This document shows positions 25,553 through 34,407 of a stretch of DNA of 64,000 nucleotides, piece after piece. The translations under genes and the position numbers were made by a program. The DNA comes from Svornostia abyssi (GTDB lineage Bacteria; Actinomycetota; Thermoleophilia; Solirubrobacterales; Solirubrobacteraceae). The DNA lies in assembly GCA_024666565.1 (NCBI GenBank), contig CP088295.1, forward strand, positions 2,790,001-2,854,000, in the 5' to 3' direction. Every line of letters starts with the position of its first letter. Positions within the stretch are counted from its first letter, which is position 1. The notes under the pieces are model-generated. The model did not search any database. It was not told where the DNA came from and saw nothing but the letters and a program-made list of their open reading frames with translations.

Positions 25553-26867
25553 ATGTCCCGGCTCACCGACGAACGCGGCCAGTCCACCCTCGAGTACGTG
25601 GCGGTCGTGGCGCTGCTTGCCGTCCTCGTCACGGCCGTGGGCGCGGCGGCGATGGCCCCCACGTACGTCAACGCGGCGGTGGGCGGATTTCAGCGGGCGC
25701 TGTGCATCGTCACCGGCCGGGAGTGCCGGTCGCTTGACGAGCAGGCCTGCGTGGTGCGGTCGAACTCCGAGCGCAACGCGCTGACCGCCACCATCGCCTT
25801 CGTTCGCTTGGAGGACGGGCGGCTGCTGCTCCAGGAGCGGTTGTCGGACGGCCGGATTCGCATCACCGTCACGGACACGAATGGGATCGGTGGGGAAGTT
25901 GGTGCCGGTGTGACCGCGGGGGTGAACCTCGGTGGGGTGAAGCTCGACGCATCGGCCGCGGCGAACGCTTCGCTGCTCGGGCTGTTCGGCCGCGGGAAGT
26001 CGTACACCGTGCGGAACGCCGGCGAGGCGCAGCGTCTCGCGCGGCAGATCGAGAGCGGGGATGCGCGGGACGCCGACGTGACGTTCCACGAGGGCGGGCT
26101 GCGCGGGAACGCGTCGGCGTCGGCCGACCTGGAGGCGAGCATCGGCGGGACGGTCGACGGTGGCAAGAGCGGCAAGCGCAAGCGCAAGGGCAAGGAGGGC
26201 GAGGACGGATCCTCCGAGGAGAAGGGCAAGGAGTTCAACTCCGATCCCGTGGCGCAGGCGAGTGCGGGCGTCGAAGCGTCGCTGGAGGCCGCGGTCGGGC
26301 ACCGGAAGGACCGCCGCACTGGCGAGACGACGTGGTATCTGCGTGGAGACGCCGAGGTCTCGGCTTCTGCCAGTGCATCGGTGATGGCCGCGGGCAAGGC
26401 CGGTGCGGAAGCGCCGGCGAACGCCCGGCGGCGTCCTCTCGGTTACCACCGACAAGCGCGGCCGCATCGTCGCGATCGGAGCGCTTGCGACCTACGGCGC
26501 CGGAGCGGGATATTCCGTGTCCGGCGGTGGGCCCAGTGGGTCGGTCGGCGGGCGTCGGCACGAGGTCGAGGTCACGGCCGACCCGGACGATCCGGCGATC
26601 CTCGAGGCGCTGCGCGCGTTCGGCGAGGGGAAGGACCCGTCGACGCTGAAGGCCCTGGCCCAGGTGGTGTACGACCACGGTCGCATCGATCGCCGGTCCT
26701 ACGAGGTGGGCGGTGACTCCGACAGCGCTGGTGGGTCGGTGGCCCTTGGTGCCAAGGTGGGCGCGGGTTTCGAGCACGCCACCCAGAACACGCGGCTCGT
26801 CGACGCGCAGACGCGGCCTCCGGGTGGGGTGTGGGAGCAGCGGTTCGACTGCTTGGAACGCGCATGA
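25553..26867 (+). pseudogene. Pilin-like secreted/membrane protein, frameshifted
   Basis: ATG 25553 begins MSRLTDERGQSTLEYVAVVA, a Flp/TadE-like leader with G-Q-S-T-x-E-Y followed by a hydrophobic helix of about 20 residues. It continues as a long extracytoplasmic region with FQRALCIVTGRECRS, a Gly/Ala/Ser-rich stretch and a very basic patch (GKSGKRKRKGKEGE). Near 26420-26426 the frame shifts by one base; the other frame goes on with GGVLSVTTDKRGRIVAIG to ...WEQRFDCLERA. Repaired length is about 437 residues. A surface or pilus-associated role is inferred from the leader only. The indel may be an assembly error. Confidence 0.6.
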
Positions 26868-26896
26868 CACTGGTACTACCCGGTTATACTGCGGGA

Positions 26897-27133
26897 ATGA
26901 AGACGGCGATCTCGGTGCCGGACGCGACCTTCAGACGCGTCGATGCGGCGGCGAAGAAATTCGGGATGTCGCGCAGCGAGTTCTACGCCCGCGCGGCGGA
27001 GCGGTGGCTGCACGAACTCGAGGGCGAGGATGTGACCCGGGCCATCAATGAAGCGCTGTCGGGCGTCGACGTCGACACGCGGTTCACCGACGAGGCCGCG
27101 CGCAGGCTCTTCCGCGCCACCGGCGAGTGGTGA
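26897..27133 (+). CDS. mazE: MazE-type antitoxin (ribbon-helix-helix)
   Basis: ATG 26897 gives 78 residues. The N-terminus MKTAISVPDATFRRVDAAAK and GMSRSEFYARAAERWL form a ribbon-helix-helix; the C-terminal tail (DVDTRFTDEAARRLFRATGEW) is the toxin-wrapping segment. A TATACT hexamer at 26885-26890 lies six bases before the ATG, indicating a leaderless transcript. It is coupled to the MazF-like gene by overlap. Antitoxin autorepression is expected. Confidence 0.85.
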   Translation: MKTAISVPDATFRRVDAAAKKFGMSRSEFYARAAERWLHELEGEDVTRAINEALSGVDVDTRFTDEAARRLFRATGEW

Positions 27134-27471
27134 TCCGTCGCGGGGAGGTCTGGTGGGCCGATCTCGGCGTGCCCATCGGCTCGGAGCCCGGGTTGCGTCG
27201 CCCGGTGGTGGTGCTCAGCAGCGACCGCTACAACGCCTCGGCGCTCAGCACGGTGACGGTGGTCTCGCTGACCACGACGATGCGGCTCGCGGCTATGCCG
27301 GGCAACCTCATCGTGCCTGCGGAGATCTCCGGTTTGACGAGCGACGCGGTCGTGAACGTCACGCAGCTCGCGTCGATCGACCGGGTGGTGTTCGAGGAGC
27401 GGGTCGCGACGCTCCCCACATGGGTCATCGCCCAGATCGACGACGGGGTGCGCGCCGCACTGGACCTGTGA
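27130..27471 (+). CDS. mazF: MazF/PemK-family endoribonuclease toxin
   Basis: GTG 27130 (or GTG 27127) overlaps the antitoxin stop. The product of about 113 residues has the MazF landmarks RRGEVWWADLG, RRPVVVLSSD, VTVVSLTTTM and VNVTQLASIDR. MazF toxins cut mRNA or tRNA at short motifs. The pair lies between a pilin-like gene and dnaE2 in the SOS neighbourhood; no LexA box precedes it. Confidence 0.9.
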   Translation: MIRRGEVWWADLGVPIGSEPGLRRPVVVLSSDRYNASALSTVTVVSLTTTMRLAAMPGNLIVPAEISGLTSDAVVNVTQLASIDRVVFEERVATLPTWVIAQIDDGVRAALDL

Positions 27472-27521
27472 GGCGCCGGATGGGCAGCGCTGTGGCGCCG
27501 GGCTGACGTCCCATCCCTGTG

Positions 27522-27535
27522 CGAACATATGTTCG
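27522..27535 (+). promoter_or_regulatory. LexA (SOS) box of dnaE2
   Basis: CGAACATATGTTCG ends four bases before the dnaE2 ATG (27540). The embedded TATGTT (27528-27533) is six bases from the ATG and would be the -10 element of a leaderless promoter, so LexA binding would cover it completely. Confidence 0.9.
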
Positions 27536-27539
27536 TCTC

Positions 27540-30500
27540 ATGGAGTACGTCGAACTGCACGCCCATTCCGCCTTCTCCTTCCTCGACGGCGCCTCCCTGC
27601 CCGACGAGCTCGCGCAGCGCGCGGCGGAGCTGGGGTATGGGGCCTTCACCCTGACCGACCACGACGGGCTCTACGGCTCGATGGAGTTCGCCCAGGCGGC
27701 AGCGGCGGCGGGTGTCCGGGCGATCCACGGGGCCGAGATCACGGTGCGCGATCGCGAGGACGACCCGCACCCAGCGCGCCATCTCACGCTGCTGGTCCGC
27801 GATGAGCGCGGCTGGAGCAACCTCTGCAGACTGCTCACCCGCGCGCACGCGCACACGCGAGACAGCGCCAGACGGGTGCGGTCCGAGCCCGAGGTGCTGC
27901 TCGCCGACGTCGAGGAGTTCGCCGAGGGGCTCGTCTGCCTGTCGGGGTGCGCCATCCACGGTGTCCGTGATGAGCCCACCATGCGGCGGCTGCATCACGT
28001 GTTCGGGCCGGAGTCGTTCCGTGTCGAGCTGCAGCGGCCCATGCTCGCGCACGACCGGGCGCGCAACCGCGGGTTGGCCTCGCTGGCCGAACGGCTCGGC
28101 ATCCCCGCCGTCGCGACGGGCAACGTCCATGCGCACGCCCGCGTCCGGGCGTACCTGCAGGACGCGTTCGTTGCCGTACGCAGCGGGCAGACGCTCGATG
28201 CCTCCGAGCCGCTGCGCCGCGGCAACCACAGCCATGTGCTCACGACGCCGAAGGCGATGGCCGCCCGGTTCGTCGACCATCCCGAGGCGGTTGCCGAGAC
28301 GGTCCGCTTGGCCGAGACGCTGACCTTCGACCTGCGCAGCGACCTCGGCTATCGCTACCCCGGTGCGGAGGACGACGACGCGCCGCGTGAGCTCGCGGAG
28401 GTCTGCCGCCATCGCCTGGAGGAGCGCTACCCGCCCGGCCACGGGCGGCGCGATCAGGCGCTCGCCCGGCTCGACGAGGAGCTGGCGATCATCGAGCGGC
28501 TCGGGCTCGCCGGGTTCTTCCTCCTGCACCGTGACCTGCTGGAACTCGCCCGCGAGGTCGCCGTCGAGGTCCGCGGGCCGGACTCGGTGCGCGCGGTCCT
28601 GCCGCCAGGGCGCGGGCGCGGCTCCTCGGTGTCGTCGATCGTCTGTTACCTGACGGGCCTGTCGCACGTCGACCCGCTCGTCGCCGAACTGGGCCTCGGC
28701 CGGTTCCTCAACGACGACCTGCAGTCGCTGCCGGACATCGACCTCGACTTCCCGCGCGACATCCGCGCCGAGCTCATCCCGCGCGTGCATGAGCGTTACG
28801 GGCGCGAGCACTCCGCGCTCGTCGCTGCGTTCCCGACGTACCGCGCACGCGGGGCGATCCGTGACCTCGGCAAGGCGCTCGGCCTGCCGCCCGGGGAGAT
28901 CGAACGGGTCGCGCGCGGGTCGGAGGGCTGGTCGTCGCGCAACGTCGACCAGGACATCGCCACCGCGCTGGGCCGGACCGTCTCCAAGGAGGAGGCGCAG
29001 GCCGGCGGGGCGCCGCGCAGCCGCTGGGACTGGCTCGCGCGCCTGGCCGACGAGGCGTACGGCCTGCCGCGCCACCTCTCCCAGCACTCCGGCGGGATGA
29101 TCGTCGCGACCCGGCCGCTCGTGGACTGCGTGCCGCTCGTGCCCGCCGCGATGGAGGGGCGGCAGATGGCGCACTGGGACAAGGACTCGTGCGCCGACGC
29201 GGGGTTCCTGAAGATCGACCTGCTCGGGCTCGGGATGCTCTCGTGCGTCGAACGGTGCGTCGAGCTCATCCACGACCGGCGCGGCGAGCGCATCGACCTC
29301 TCTCGCGTGCCGCTCGACGACACCGACACGTACGACGCGATCACGAGCGCGGACACCACCGGCGTCTTTCAGATCGAGTCGCGTGCGCAGATGGCGTCGC
29401 TGCTGCGCACCCGGCCGCGGTCGCTGGAGGAGCTCACCGTGCAGGTCGCGATCGTGCGGCCCGGGCCGATCGTCGGCGGGGCGGTGAATCCGTACATCGA
29501 CCGGCTGCAGCGGCTGCGCGTGGATCCGTCCTTCGAGGTGCCGTACCTCCATCACTCACTGCGCGGCCCGCTGGCGGAGACCTTGGGCACGATCATCTTC
29601 CAGGACCAGGTCATCGAGGTCTCGCAGGCGTTCGCCGGGTTCACCGCCGGACAGGCCGAGAGCCTGCGCCGCGCAATGAGCCGCAAGCGCTCGGAGGCGG
29701 CGATCGAGGCGCACCACCGCGCGTTTGTCGAGGGAGCGCAGCGCACGCACCCCGACGTCACCGAGGCGCAGGCCGAGGCCGTGTTCGCCATGGTCGCGGG
29801 GTTCTCCGGCTTCGGCTTTCCCAAGGCGCACGCCGCCGCGTTCGGGCTGCTCGCCTACCAGTCGACGTGGCTGCGGGTGCACTACGGCCCGGAGTTCCTG
29901 TGCTCCCTGCTCGACGAACAGCCGATGGGCTTCTACCCGCCCGACGCGTTGGTGCACGAGGCCCAGCGGCGCGGGATCGAGGTGCTCGCGCCCGACGTCA
30001 ACCACAGTGCCGTCGGCTGCACCGTGACCGACGACGGCGGAGTGCGGGTCGGGCTCGGCTACGTCCTCGGTGTGCGGGCCGACCAGGTGCGGGCGCTCGT
30101 GGCCGAGCGCGAGGACTCCGGGCCGTTCCGGTCGCTGGAGGACCTCGCGTCGCGTGCCGGGGCCGGGCGCGCCGCGCTCGAGCAGCTCGCGTGGTCGGGC
30201 GCGTGCGATGTGCTGGCCGACGGCGACCGGCGCGCGGCGCTCTGGCGGCTCGGGGTCGCCGCACCTGGTGTGGACCTGGCACGCGGAGGCGGAGAGGGGA
30301 CACAGCTCTCCCTGCCGTTGGACGTCGGCGCTGCGCCGGCGCTGCCGAAGCTCGACCGCTGGGGCGCGATGCTCGCCGACTACGCGACGACCGGTCTCAC
30401 CGCCGCCGCCCACCCGCTCGCGCTGCTGCGCGACGGCCTGCTCGCCCGCGGGGCGGTCACCGCCGCGCAGCTGCGGGCCGCCGAGCATGGTGAACAGGTG

Positions 30501-30881
30501 GTGGTCGGCGGGCTCACGGTCGCGCGCCAGCGCCCCGGCACCGCCAGCGGCATCGTCTTCCTCCTGCTCGAGGACGAGACGGGGACGATCAACCTCGTCG
30601 TCAAACCGGAGGTCTACGAGCGCGACCGCCTTGCGATCCGCACCGAGCCGCTGCTCATCGCCGAAGGCATCCTCGAGCGCCACCCCGCCGCGGCTGGCGG
30701 CATCAACGTGCTCGTCCGCCGCGTCCGCGCGCTCGAGGCGCCGATCGCGCGGCCGAGGGCCGAGGTCACGGACTTCCACCCGCTCGACGAGGCCGAGCGC
30801 GAGCGGCGCACGGGGGAGGCCGGCGACTTCCGCGCCGTCGCGCCGCCGGTCATGAGCTTCGCGCAGGGGAGGCGCCGATAA
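27540..30881 (+). CDS. dnaE2: Error-prone DNA polymerase III alpha (DnaE2)
   Basis: ATG 27540 gives 1,113 residues. The PHP domain opens YVELHAHSAFSFLDGASLPD; the polymerase palm has PDIDLDFPRDIRAELIPRV and the finger region GFPKAHAAAFGLLAYQSTW; the C-terminus carries an OB domain (VVGGLTVARQRPGTASGIVF, LLLEDETGTINLVV). This length and the HAHS motif fit DnaE2, the mutasome polymerase, rather than the replicative DnaE1. It is SOS regulated by the box at its start and would work with ImuB and DUF6504 encoded 3 kb upstream. Confidence 0.95.
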   Translation: MEYVELHAHSAFSFLDGASLPDELAQRAAELGYGAFTLTDHDGLYGSMEFAQAAAAAGVRAIHGAEITVRDREDDPHPARHLTLLVRDERGWSNLCRLLTRAHAHTRDSARRVRSEPEVLLADVEEFAEGLVCLSGCAIHGVRDEPTMRRLHHVFGPESFRVELQRPMLAHDRARNRGLASLAERLGIPAVATGNVHAHARVRAYLQDAFVAVRSGQTLDASEPLRRGNHSHVLTTPKAMAARFVDHPEAVAETVRLAETLTFDLRSDLGYRYPGAEDDDAPRELAEVCRHRLEERYPPGHGRRDQALARLDEELAIIERLGLAGFFLLHRDLLELAREVAVEVRGPDSVRAVLPPGRGRGSSVSSIVCYLTGLSHVDPLVAELGLGRFLNDDLQSLPDIDLDFPRDIRAELIPRVHERYGREHSALVAAFPTYRARGAIRDLGKALGLPPGEIERVARGSEGWSSRNVDQDIATALGRTVSKEEAQAGGAPRSRWDWLARLADEAYGLPRHLSQHSGGMIVATRPLVDCVPLVPAAMEGRQMAHWDKDSCADAGFLKIDLLGLGMLSCVERCVELIHDRRGERIDLSRVPLDDTDTYDAITSADTTGVFQIESRAQMASLLRTRPRSLEELTVQVAIVRPGPIVGGAVNPYIDRLQRLRVDPSFEVPYLHHSLRGPLAETLGTIIFQDQVIEVSQAFAGFTAGQAESLRRAMSRKRSEAAIEAHHRAFVEGAQRTHPDVTEAQAEAVFAMVAGFSGFGFPKAHAAAFGLLAYQSTWLRVHYGPEFLCSLLDEQPMGFYPPDALVHEAQRRGIEVLAPDVNHSAVGCTVTDDGGVRVGLGYVLGVRADQVRALVAEREDSGPFRSLEDLASRAGAGRAALEQLAWSGACDVLADGDRRAALWRLGVAAPGVDLARGGGEGTQLSLPLDVGAAPALPKLDRWGAMLADYATTGLTAAAHPLALLRDGLLARGAVTAAQLRAAEHGEQVVVGGLTVARQRPGTASGIVFLLLEDETGTINLVVKPEVYERDRLAIRTEPLLIAEGILERHPAAAGGINVLVRRVRALEAPIARPRAEVTDFHPLDEAERERRTGEAGDFRAVAPPVMSFAQGRRR

Positions 30882-30929
30882 CAAGAACCTCTGCCCGACG
30901 GCCGGGACCTCGGGTATGGTCGGCCGGCC

Positions 30930-31403
30930 ATGACGATCCTCCTCATCGCCGCCGCCTTCATCTTCATCACGGTGATCATCGTGCTCGTCGCGATGCGCGC
31001 CGGGCCGCGCCGCGGTCCCGAGCCGTCCGGCGGCAACGCGGGCTTCGTGATCGCGATGGTCGCGATCACGCTGTTCGGCCTCGGTGTCCCGGCGTACGCG
31101 ATCGTCAACAACGCCGAGGAGCAGTCCGACGAGGCGAAGGGCGGCGTCCAGCTCACCGCCGCCGAGGCGGACGGCCGCGAGATGTTCCGCCAGAACTGCG
31201 CGACCTGCCATGCGCTGGCGGACGCTGCGGCCGCCGGCGCGGTCGGACCGAACCTCGACGAGCTGCGCCCCGCGCCGGAGCTCACGGTCAACGCCATCAA
31301 GCTCGGTCGCGCGCGTGGCCAGGGCCAGATGCCGGCCGGCCTGCTGAGCGGTGAGGACGCCGAGAACGTCGCGAACTACATCGCCGCCGTGGCCGGTCGC
31401 TAG
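30930..31403 (+). CDS. Membrane-anchored c-type cytochrome
   Basis: 157 residues with two N-terminal membrane helices (ILLIAAAFIFITVIIVLVA and GFVIAMVAITLFGLGVPAYA) and a single-heme cytochrome c domain with CATCH (about residues 90-94) and the distal Met in GQGQMPAGLLSGED. It would carry electrons on the outer face of the membrane, probably to a terminal oxidase not encoded here. A TATGGT hexamer nine bases before the ATG fits a leaderless start. Confidence 0.85.
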   Translation: MTILLIAAAFIFITVIIVLVAMRAGPRRGPEPSGGNAGFVIAMVAITLFGLGVPAYAIVNNAEEQSDEAKGGVQLTAAEADGREMFRQNCATCHALADAAAAGAVGPNLDELRPAPELTVNAIKLGRARGQGQMPAGLLSGEDAENVANYIAAVAGR

Positions 31404-31499
31404 TCGTGTGTGACGGCGCGCACACGGTTCCGTCCGGCGTGGTCTCCATAATCTCCACGCATATGCAGGGAAAACGCGCCCTGGTACGATGGCCACTGT

Positions 31500-31632
31500 C
31501 AAACGCCGAGTTCTCGCCGTGGTACGGCGGGAATCGGGGGACCCACGAGTTGGGGCGAATCGACCCGGCGAGGTCGTAGCGCAGCTCTTTCAGCGCGAGC
31601 CCGTCAGCTAACCCCGAAGGCACGGAAAGAGG
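31500..31632 (+). ncRNA. c-di-AMP riboswitch (ydaO/yuaA type)
   Basis: The leader contains the conserved blocks of actinobacterial ydaO riboswitches in order: AAACGCCGAGTTCTCGCCG, GGGGGACCCACGAGTTGGGG, CGAATCGACCC, and the 3' half GAGCCCGTCAGCTAACCCC GAAGGCACGGAAAGAGGA. A TACGAT hexamer at 31484 could be its -10 element. The 3' end includes the AGAGGA that serves as ribosome-binding site for the gene at 31646, so ligand binding may act on translation or on transcription. In streptomycetes this class usually controls cell-wall hydrolases. Confidence 0.85.
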
Positions 31633-31645
31633 ACACGCACCGCAC

Positions 31646-32251
31646 ATGGCTGAAACGCAGCTCCGCTCTTGGTGGACTGACGTGGAACACCTCCGCGAGG
31701 GCTATGAACGTCGTCGTGAAGGTGGCGAGGACTCCGTGCGCCGTTTTGAGCGCATCCGCGAGCGGTCCGATGGACGCTTCGCCCGTGGGCAGGATCTTGC
31801 ACCCGCTCCGGCAGTCGCCGAGCGCGCGCCTGTGGCCGATCTGGCTCCTGTCGACGACCTGCTCGCCGGCTGGGACGCCGACCGTCCTGCCGGCCCCATC
31901 GTGCGTGAGATCGTGATCGAGCGCGACGACGCGCCGCGCCGCCCGCGTCGCGAGGTCGCCACCGCCTTCTCCACGGACCGCGACCCCAGCGCACCGCGCG
32001 ACGTCGAAGTCGCCGAGCTGCGCGGCGGCCGCCGCACCGTGGAGATCCGGGGGCGCACCGTCGCATCACCCGCGCCCATGCCTGACCGTGACGCTGTCGC
32101 GGCGCCCGCCGTCCGGCGCCGTGAGTCCGGAGGCGCGGTCGAGGTCTTCGGCCAGCGGCCGGACCGCATCGCGCTGTGGGCCCTGCTGCTGGGGATCGTC
32201 CTGATCCTCGTCGCGATGGGCAGCGGCGACGCGTCCGCCGCGACCTTCTAG
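31646..32251 (+). CDS. Single-TM protein under c-di-AMP riboswitch, unknown function
   Basis: 201 residues: a charged helical N-terminus (MAETQLRSWWTDVEHLREGY, then ERRREGGEDSVRRFERIRER), a long Pro/Ala/Arg-rich low-complexity middle, and a C-terminal membrane helix IALWALLLGIVLILVAMG followed by a short GDASAATF tail. No LysM, SLT or Rpf domain is visible, unlike most riboswitch targets of this class. It may be a tail-anchored cytoplasmic protein linked to envelope or osmotic control. The family is not recognised. Confidence 0.75.
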   Translation: MAETQLRSWWTDVEHLREGYERRREGGEDSVRRFERIRERSDGRFARGQDLAPAPAVAERAPVADLAPVDDLLAGWDADRPAGPIVREIVIERDDAPRRPRREVATAFSTDRDPSAPRDVEVAELRGGRRTVEIRGRTVASPAPMPDRDAVAAPAVRRRESGGAVEVFGQRPDRIALWALLLGIVLILVAMGSGDASAATF

Positions 32252-32381
32252 CCGCCGCACCGCGATCCTGAGCCCGCCTTAGGGTGGCGCTGAACCTCTC
32301 TTTAGGCAGCTTCCGTAGAAAGAGCAGGCAGCCTCGAACGAACGCGTACGAGGCAGTCCCACTCCCCCGGAAGGTCCCCCC

Positions 32382-32945
32382 ATGAAGACAGCAGCCAGCA
32401 GGTTCCCGATCCACGACGATCTCACCGCGCCCGAGGGCTCGATCCCCGTGCTGCGCGGAGCCATGGCCACCGGCGGTCAGCTCCCGAACTTCCTGGGCGT
32501 GCTGGCTGGTTCACCGGCGGCGCTGCGCGGCTATGCACGACTTCGGTCGGAGCTGCGGCGCGGCAGTCTCCCCGCGGCCACGCTGGAGCGGATCGCGCTG
32601 GCCGTCGCCGAGCATCACGGCTCCCATCCGCAGATCGCCATGCACAGCCGGACCGCCCGCCTCGCGGGGCTCGGCCTCGACGAGGTCGCCGCGGCCCGCC
32701 GGTGGAACTCCGCAGACGAGAAGGAAGCCGCGATGCTGCGGTTCCTCCAGCCGCTCACGGAGGCCAAGGGCAAGGCGCCGGCCTACCTCAAGGAGGAGGC
32801 GCTCGAGCTGGGCTGGACCGAGGAGGAACTCCTCGAGGCGATCGCCACGGTCTCGCTCGAATCGTTCACCGCGATGATCAACGTCGCCGGTGACGTGCCG
32901 GTCGACGGCTCCGTCGAGGAGACCCGCACGCTGCGCGTCGCCTGA
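32382..32945 (+). CDS. Carboxymuconolactone decarboxylase/AhpD-fold protein lacking the CxxC
   Basis: 187 residues with the all-helical CMD/AhpD fold: LPNFLGVLAGSPAALRGYAR, LERIALAVAEHHGSHPQIAMH, and a second repeat AYLKEEALELGWTEEELLEAI. The usual redox motif after the conserved Glu (E-x-x-x-C-x-x-C-x-x-x-H) is replaced by E-HHG-S-HP-Q-IAM-H, so both cysteines are gone. Peroxidase activity of the AhpD type is therefore unlikely. It has a GGAAGG ribosome-binding site before ATG. Confidence 0.8.
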   Translation: MKTAASRFPIHDDLTAPEGSIPVLRGAMATGGQLPNFLGVLAGSPAALRGYARLRSELRRGSLPAATLERIALAVAEHHGSHPQIAMHSRTARLAGLGLDEVAAARRWNSADEKEAAMLRFLQPLTEAKGKAPAYLKEEALELGWTEEELLEAIATVSLESFTAMINVAGDVPVDGSVEETRTLRVA

Positions 32946-33021
32946 ACGACCAACCGCACCGCCGTCGGCTTCGACCGCATGGCGGTGCGGCGCGGCCCCG
33001 CTCCTCGCTAGGGTCCGGGCC

Positions 33022-34359
33022 ATGGCCGATCTTCCGAAGACCACCGAGGACGTCAAGGCGCTCGTCCAGGAGCACAACATCCGGTTCATCCGGCTCTGGT
33101 TCACGGACATCCTCGGCCAGCTGAAGTCCTTCTCGATCAACGCGGAGGAGCTCGACGACGCCTTCGAGGGCGGCATGGGCTTCGACGGCTCCTCGATCAC
33201 CGGCTTCAACGCCATCGAGGAGTCCGACATGATCGCCATGCCGGACCCGACCACGTTCTCGCTCCTGCCCTGGCGGCCCGAGGAGCAGGGCGTCGCCCGC
33301 ATGTTCGCGGACGTGCAGACGCCCGAGCGCACGCCCTATGAGGGTGACCCGCGCCACGTCCTGCGCCGCGCACTGGAGCGCGCGAAGTCCATGGGCTTCG
33401 ACACGTTCAACGTCGGGCCGGAGCTCGAGTACTTCCTCTTCAAGGACAAGAACGGCACCGAGGTGCTCGACGAGGGCGGGTACTTCGACCTCACGACGCT
33501 CGACGCCGGCTCGGACGTCCGCCGCGAGACGGTCCTCGCGCTCGAGCAGCTCGGCATCCACGTGGAGTACAGCCACCACGAGGTCGGCCCGTCGCAGCAC
33601 GAGGTCGACATGCGGTACGCCGACGCGATGAAGATGGCCGACGACTGCATGACGTACCGCATCACGGTCAAGGAATACGCGATGAAGTACGGCTGGCACG
33701 CGACGTTCATGCCCAAGCCGCTGTTCGGTGAGAACGGCTCCGGCATGCACACGCACATGAGCCTCTTCAACGGCGGCAAGAACGCGTTCTTCGACGCCGA
33801 CGACCCGTACTTCCTGAGCGACATCGGCAAGGCGTTCATCGCCGGCCAGCTGCGCCACGCGCGCGAGATGAGCTCGATCTTCGCGCAGTGGGTGAACTCG
33901 TACAAGCGGCTCGTCCCCGGCTATGAGGCGCCGGTCTACGTCGCGTGGTCGCGCCGCAACCGCAGCGCCCTCGTGCGCGTGCCGCTGTACCACCCCGGCA
34001 AGGAGCAGGCCACGCGGATGGAGCTGCGCTGCCCGGACCCGGCGTGCAACCCGTACCTCACGTTCGCCGTGCTGCTGCAGGCCGGCCTCGAGGGCATCGA
34101 GAAGGGCTACGAGCTGCCCGAGCCGATGGAGAAGAACCTCTACCACCTCGCCCCGGACGACCGGAAGCGGCTCGGCATCGAGCAGCTGCCCGAGACGCTC
34201 GGCGAGGCGATCGAGCTGACCGCCGAGAGCGAGCTGGTCCTGCGCACGCTGGGCGAGCACATGTTCAACCGCTACATCGAGATCAAGCGCCAGGAGTGGG
34301 AGGACTACCGCGTGCAGGTCACGCAGTGGGAGCTCGACCGGTACCTGCCGGTGCTGTAG
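33022..34359 (+). CDS. glnA: Type I glutamine synthetase
   Basis: 445 residues. Signatures are FTDILGQLKSFSI, GFDGSSITGF (beta-grasp), VGPELEYFLF, EYSHHEVGPSQHEVDMRY (metal-binding Glu/His), GENGSGMHTHMSLF (ATP site) and RNRSALVRVPLY. It condenses glutamate and ammonia. The length and the absence of an adenylylation-loop NLYDLPP motif (here KNLYHLAPDD) suggest a GSI-alpha-like, non-adenylylated enzyme. A TAGGGT hexamer seven bases before the ATG suggests a leaderless promoter. Confidence 0.95.
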   Translation: MADLPKTTEDVKALVQEHNIRFIRLWFTDILGQLKSFSINAEELDDAFEGGMGFDGSSITGFNAIEESDMIAMPDPTTFSLLPWRPEEQGVARMFADVQTPERTPYEGDPRHVLRRALERAKSMGFDTFNVGPELEYFLFKDKNGTEVLDEGGYFDLTTLDAGSDVRRETVLALEQLGIHVEYSHHEVGPSQHEVDMRYADAMKMADDCMTYRITVKEYAMKYGWHATFMPKPLFGENGSGMHTHMSLFNGGKNAFFDADDPYFLSDIGKAFIAGQLRHAREMSSIFAQWVNSYKRLVPGYEAPVYVAWSRRNRSALVRVPLYHPGKEQATRMELRCPDPACNPYLTFAVLLQAGLEGIEKGYELPEPMEKNLYHLAPDDRKRLGIEQLPETLGEAIELTAESELVLRTLGEHMFNRYIEIKRQEWEDYRVQVTQWELDRYLPVL

Positions 34360-34407
34360 GCCGCCGACCCACCCGGCCGCGGGCGCCGGCTGGGTACCGT
34401 GTACGGG

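Noticed and set aside
27228..29555. 775-residue minus-strand open frame
   Set aside because: Antisense shadow of mazF and dnaE2; highly charged low-complexity translation, while dnaE2 on the plus strand shows clear motifs.
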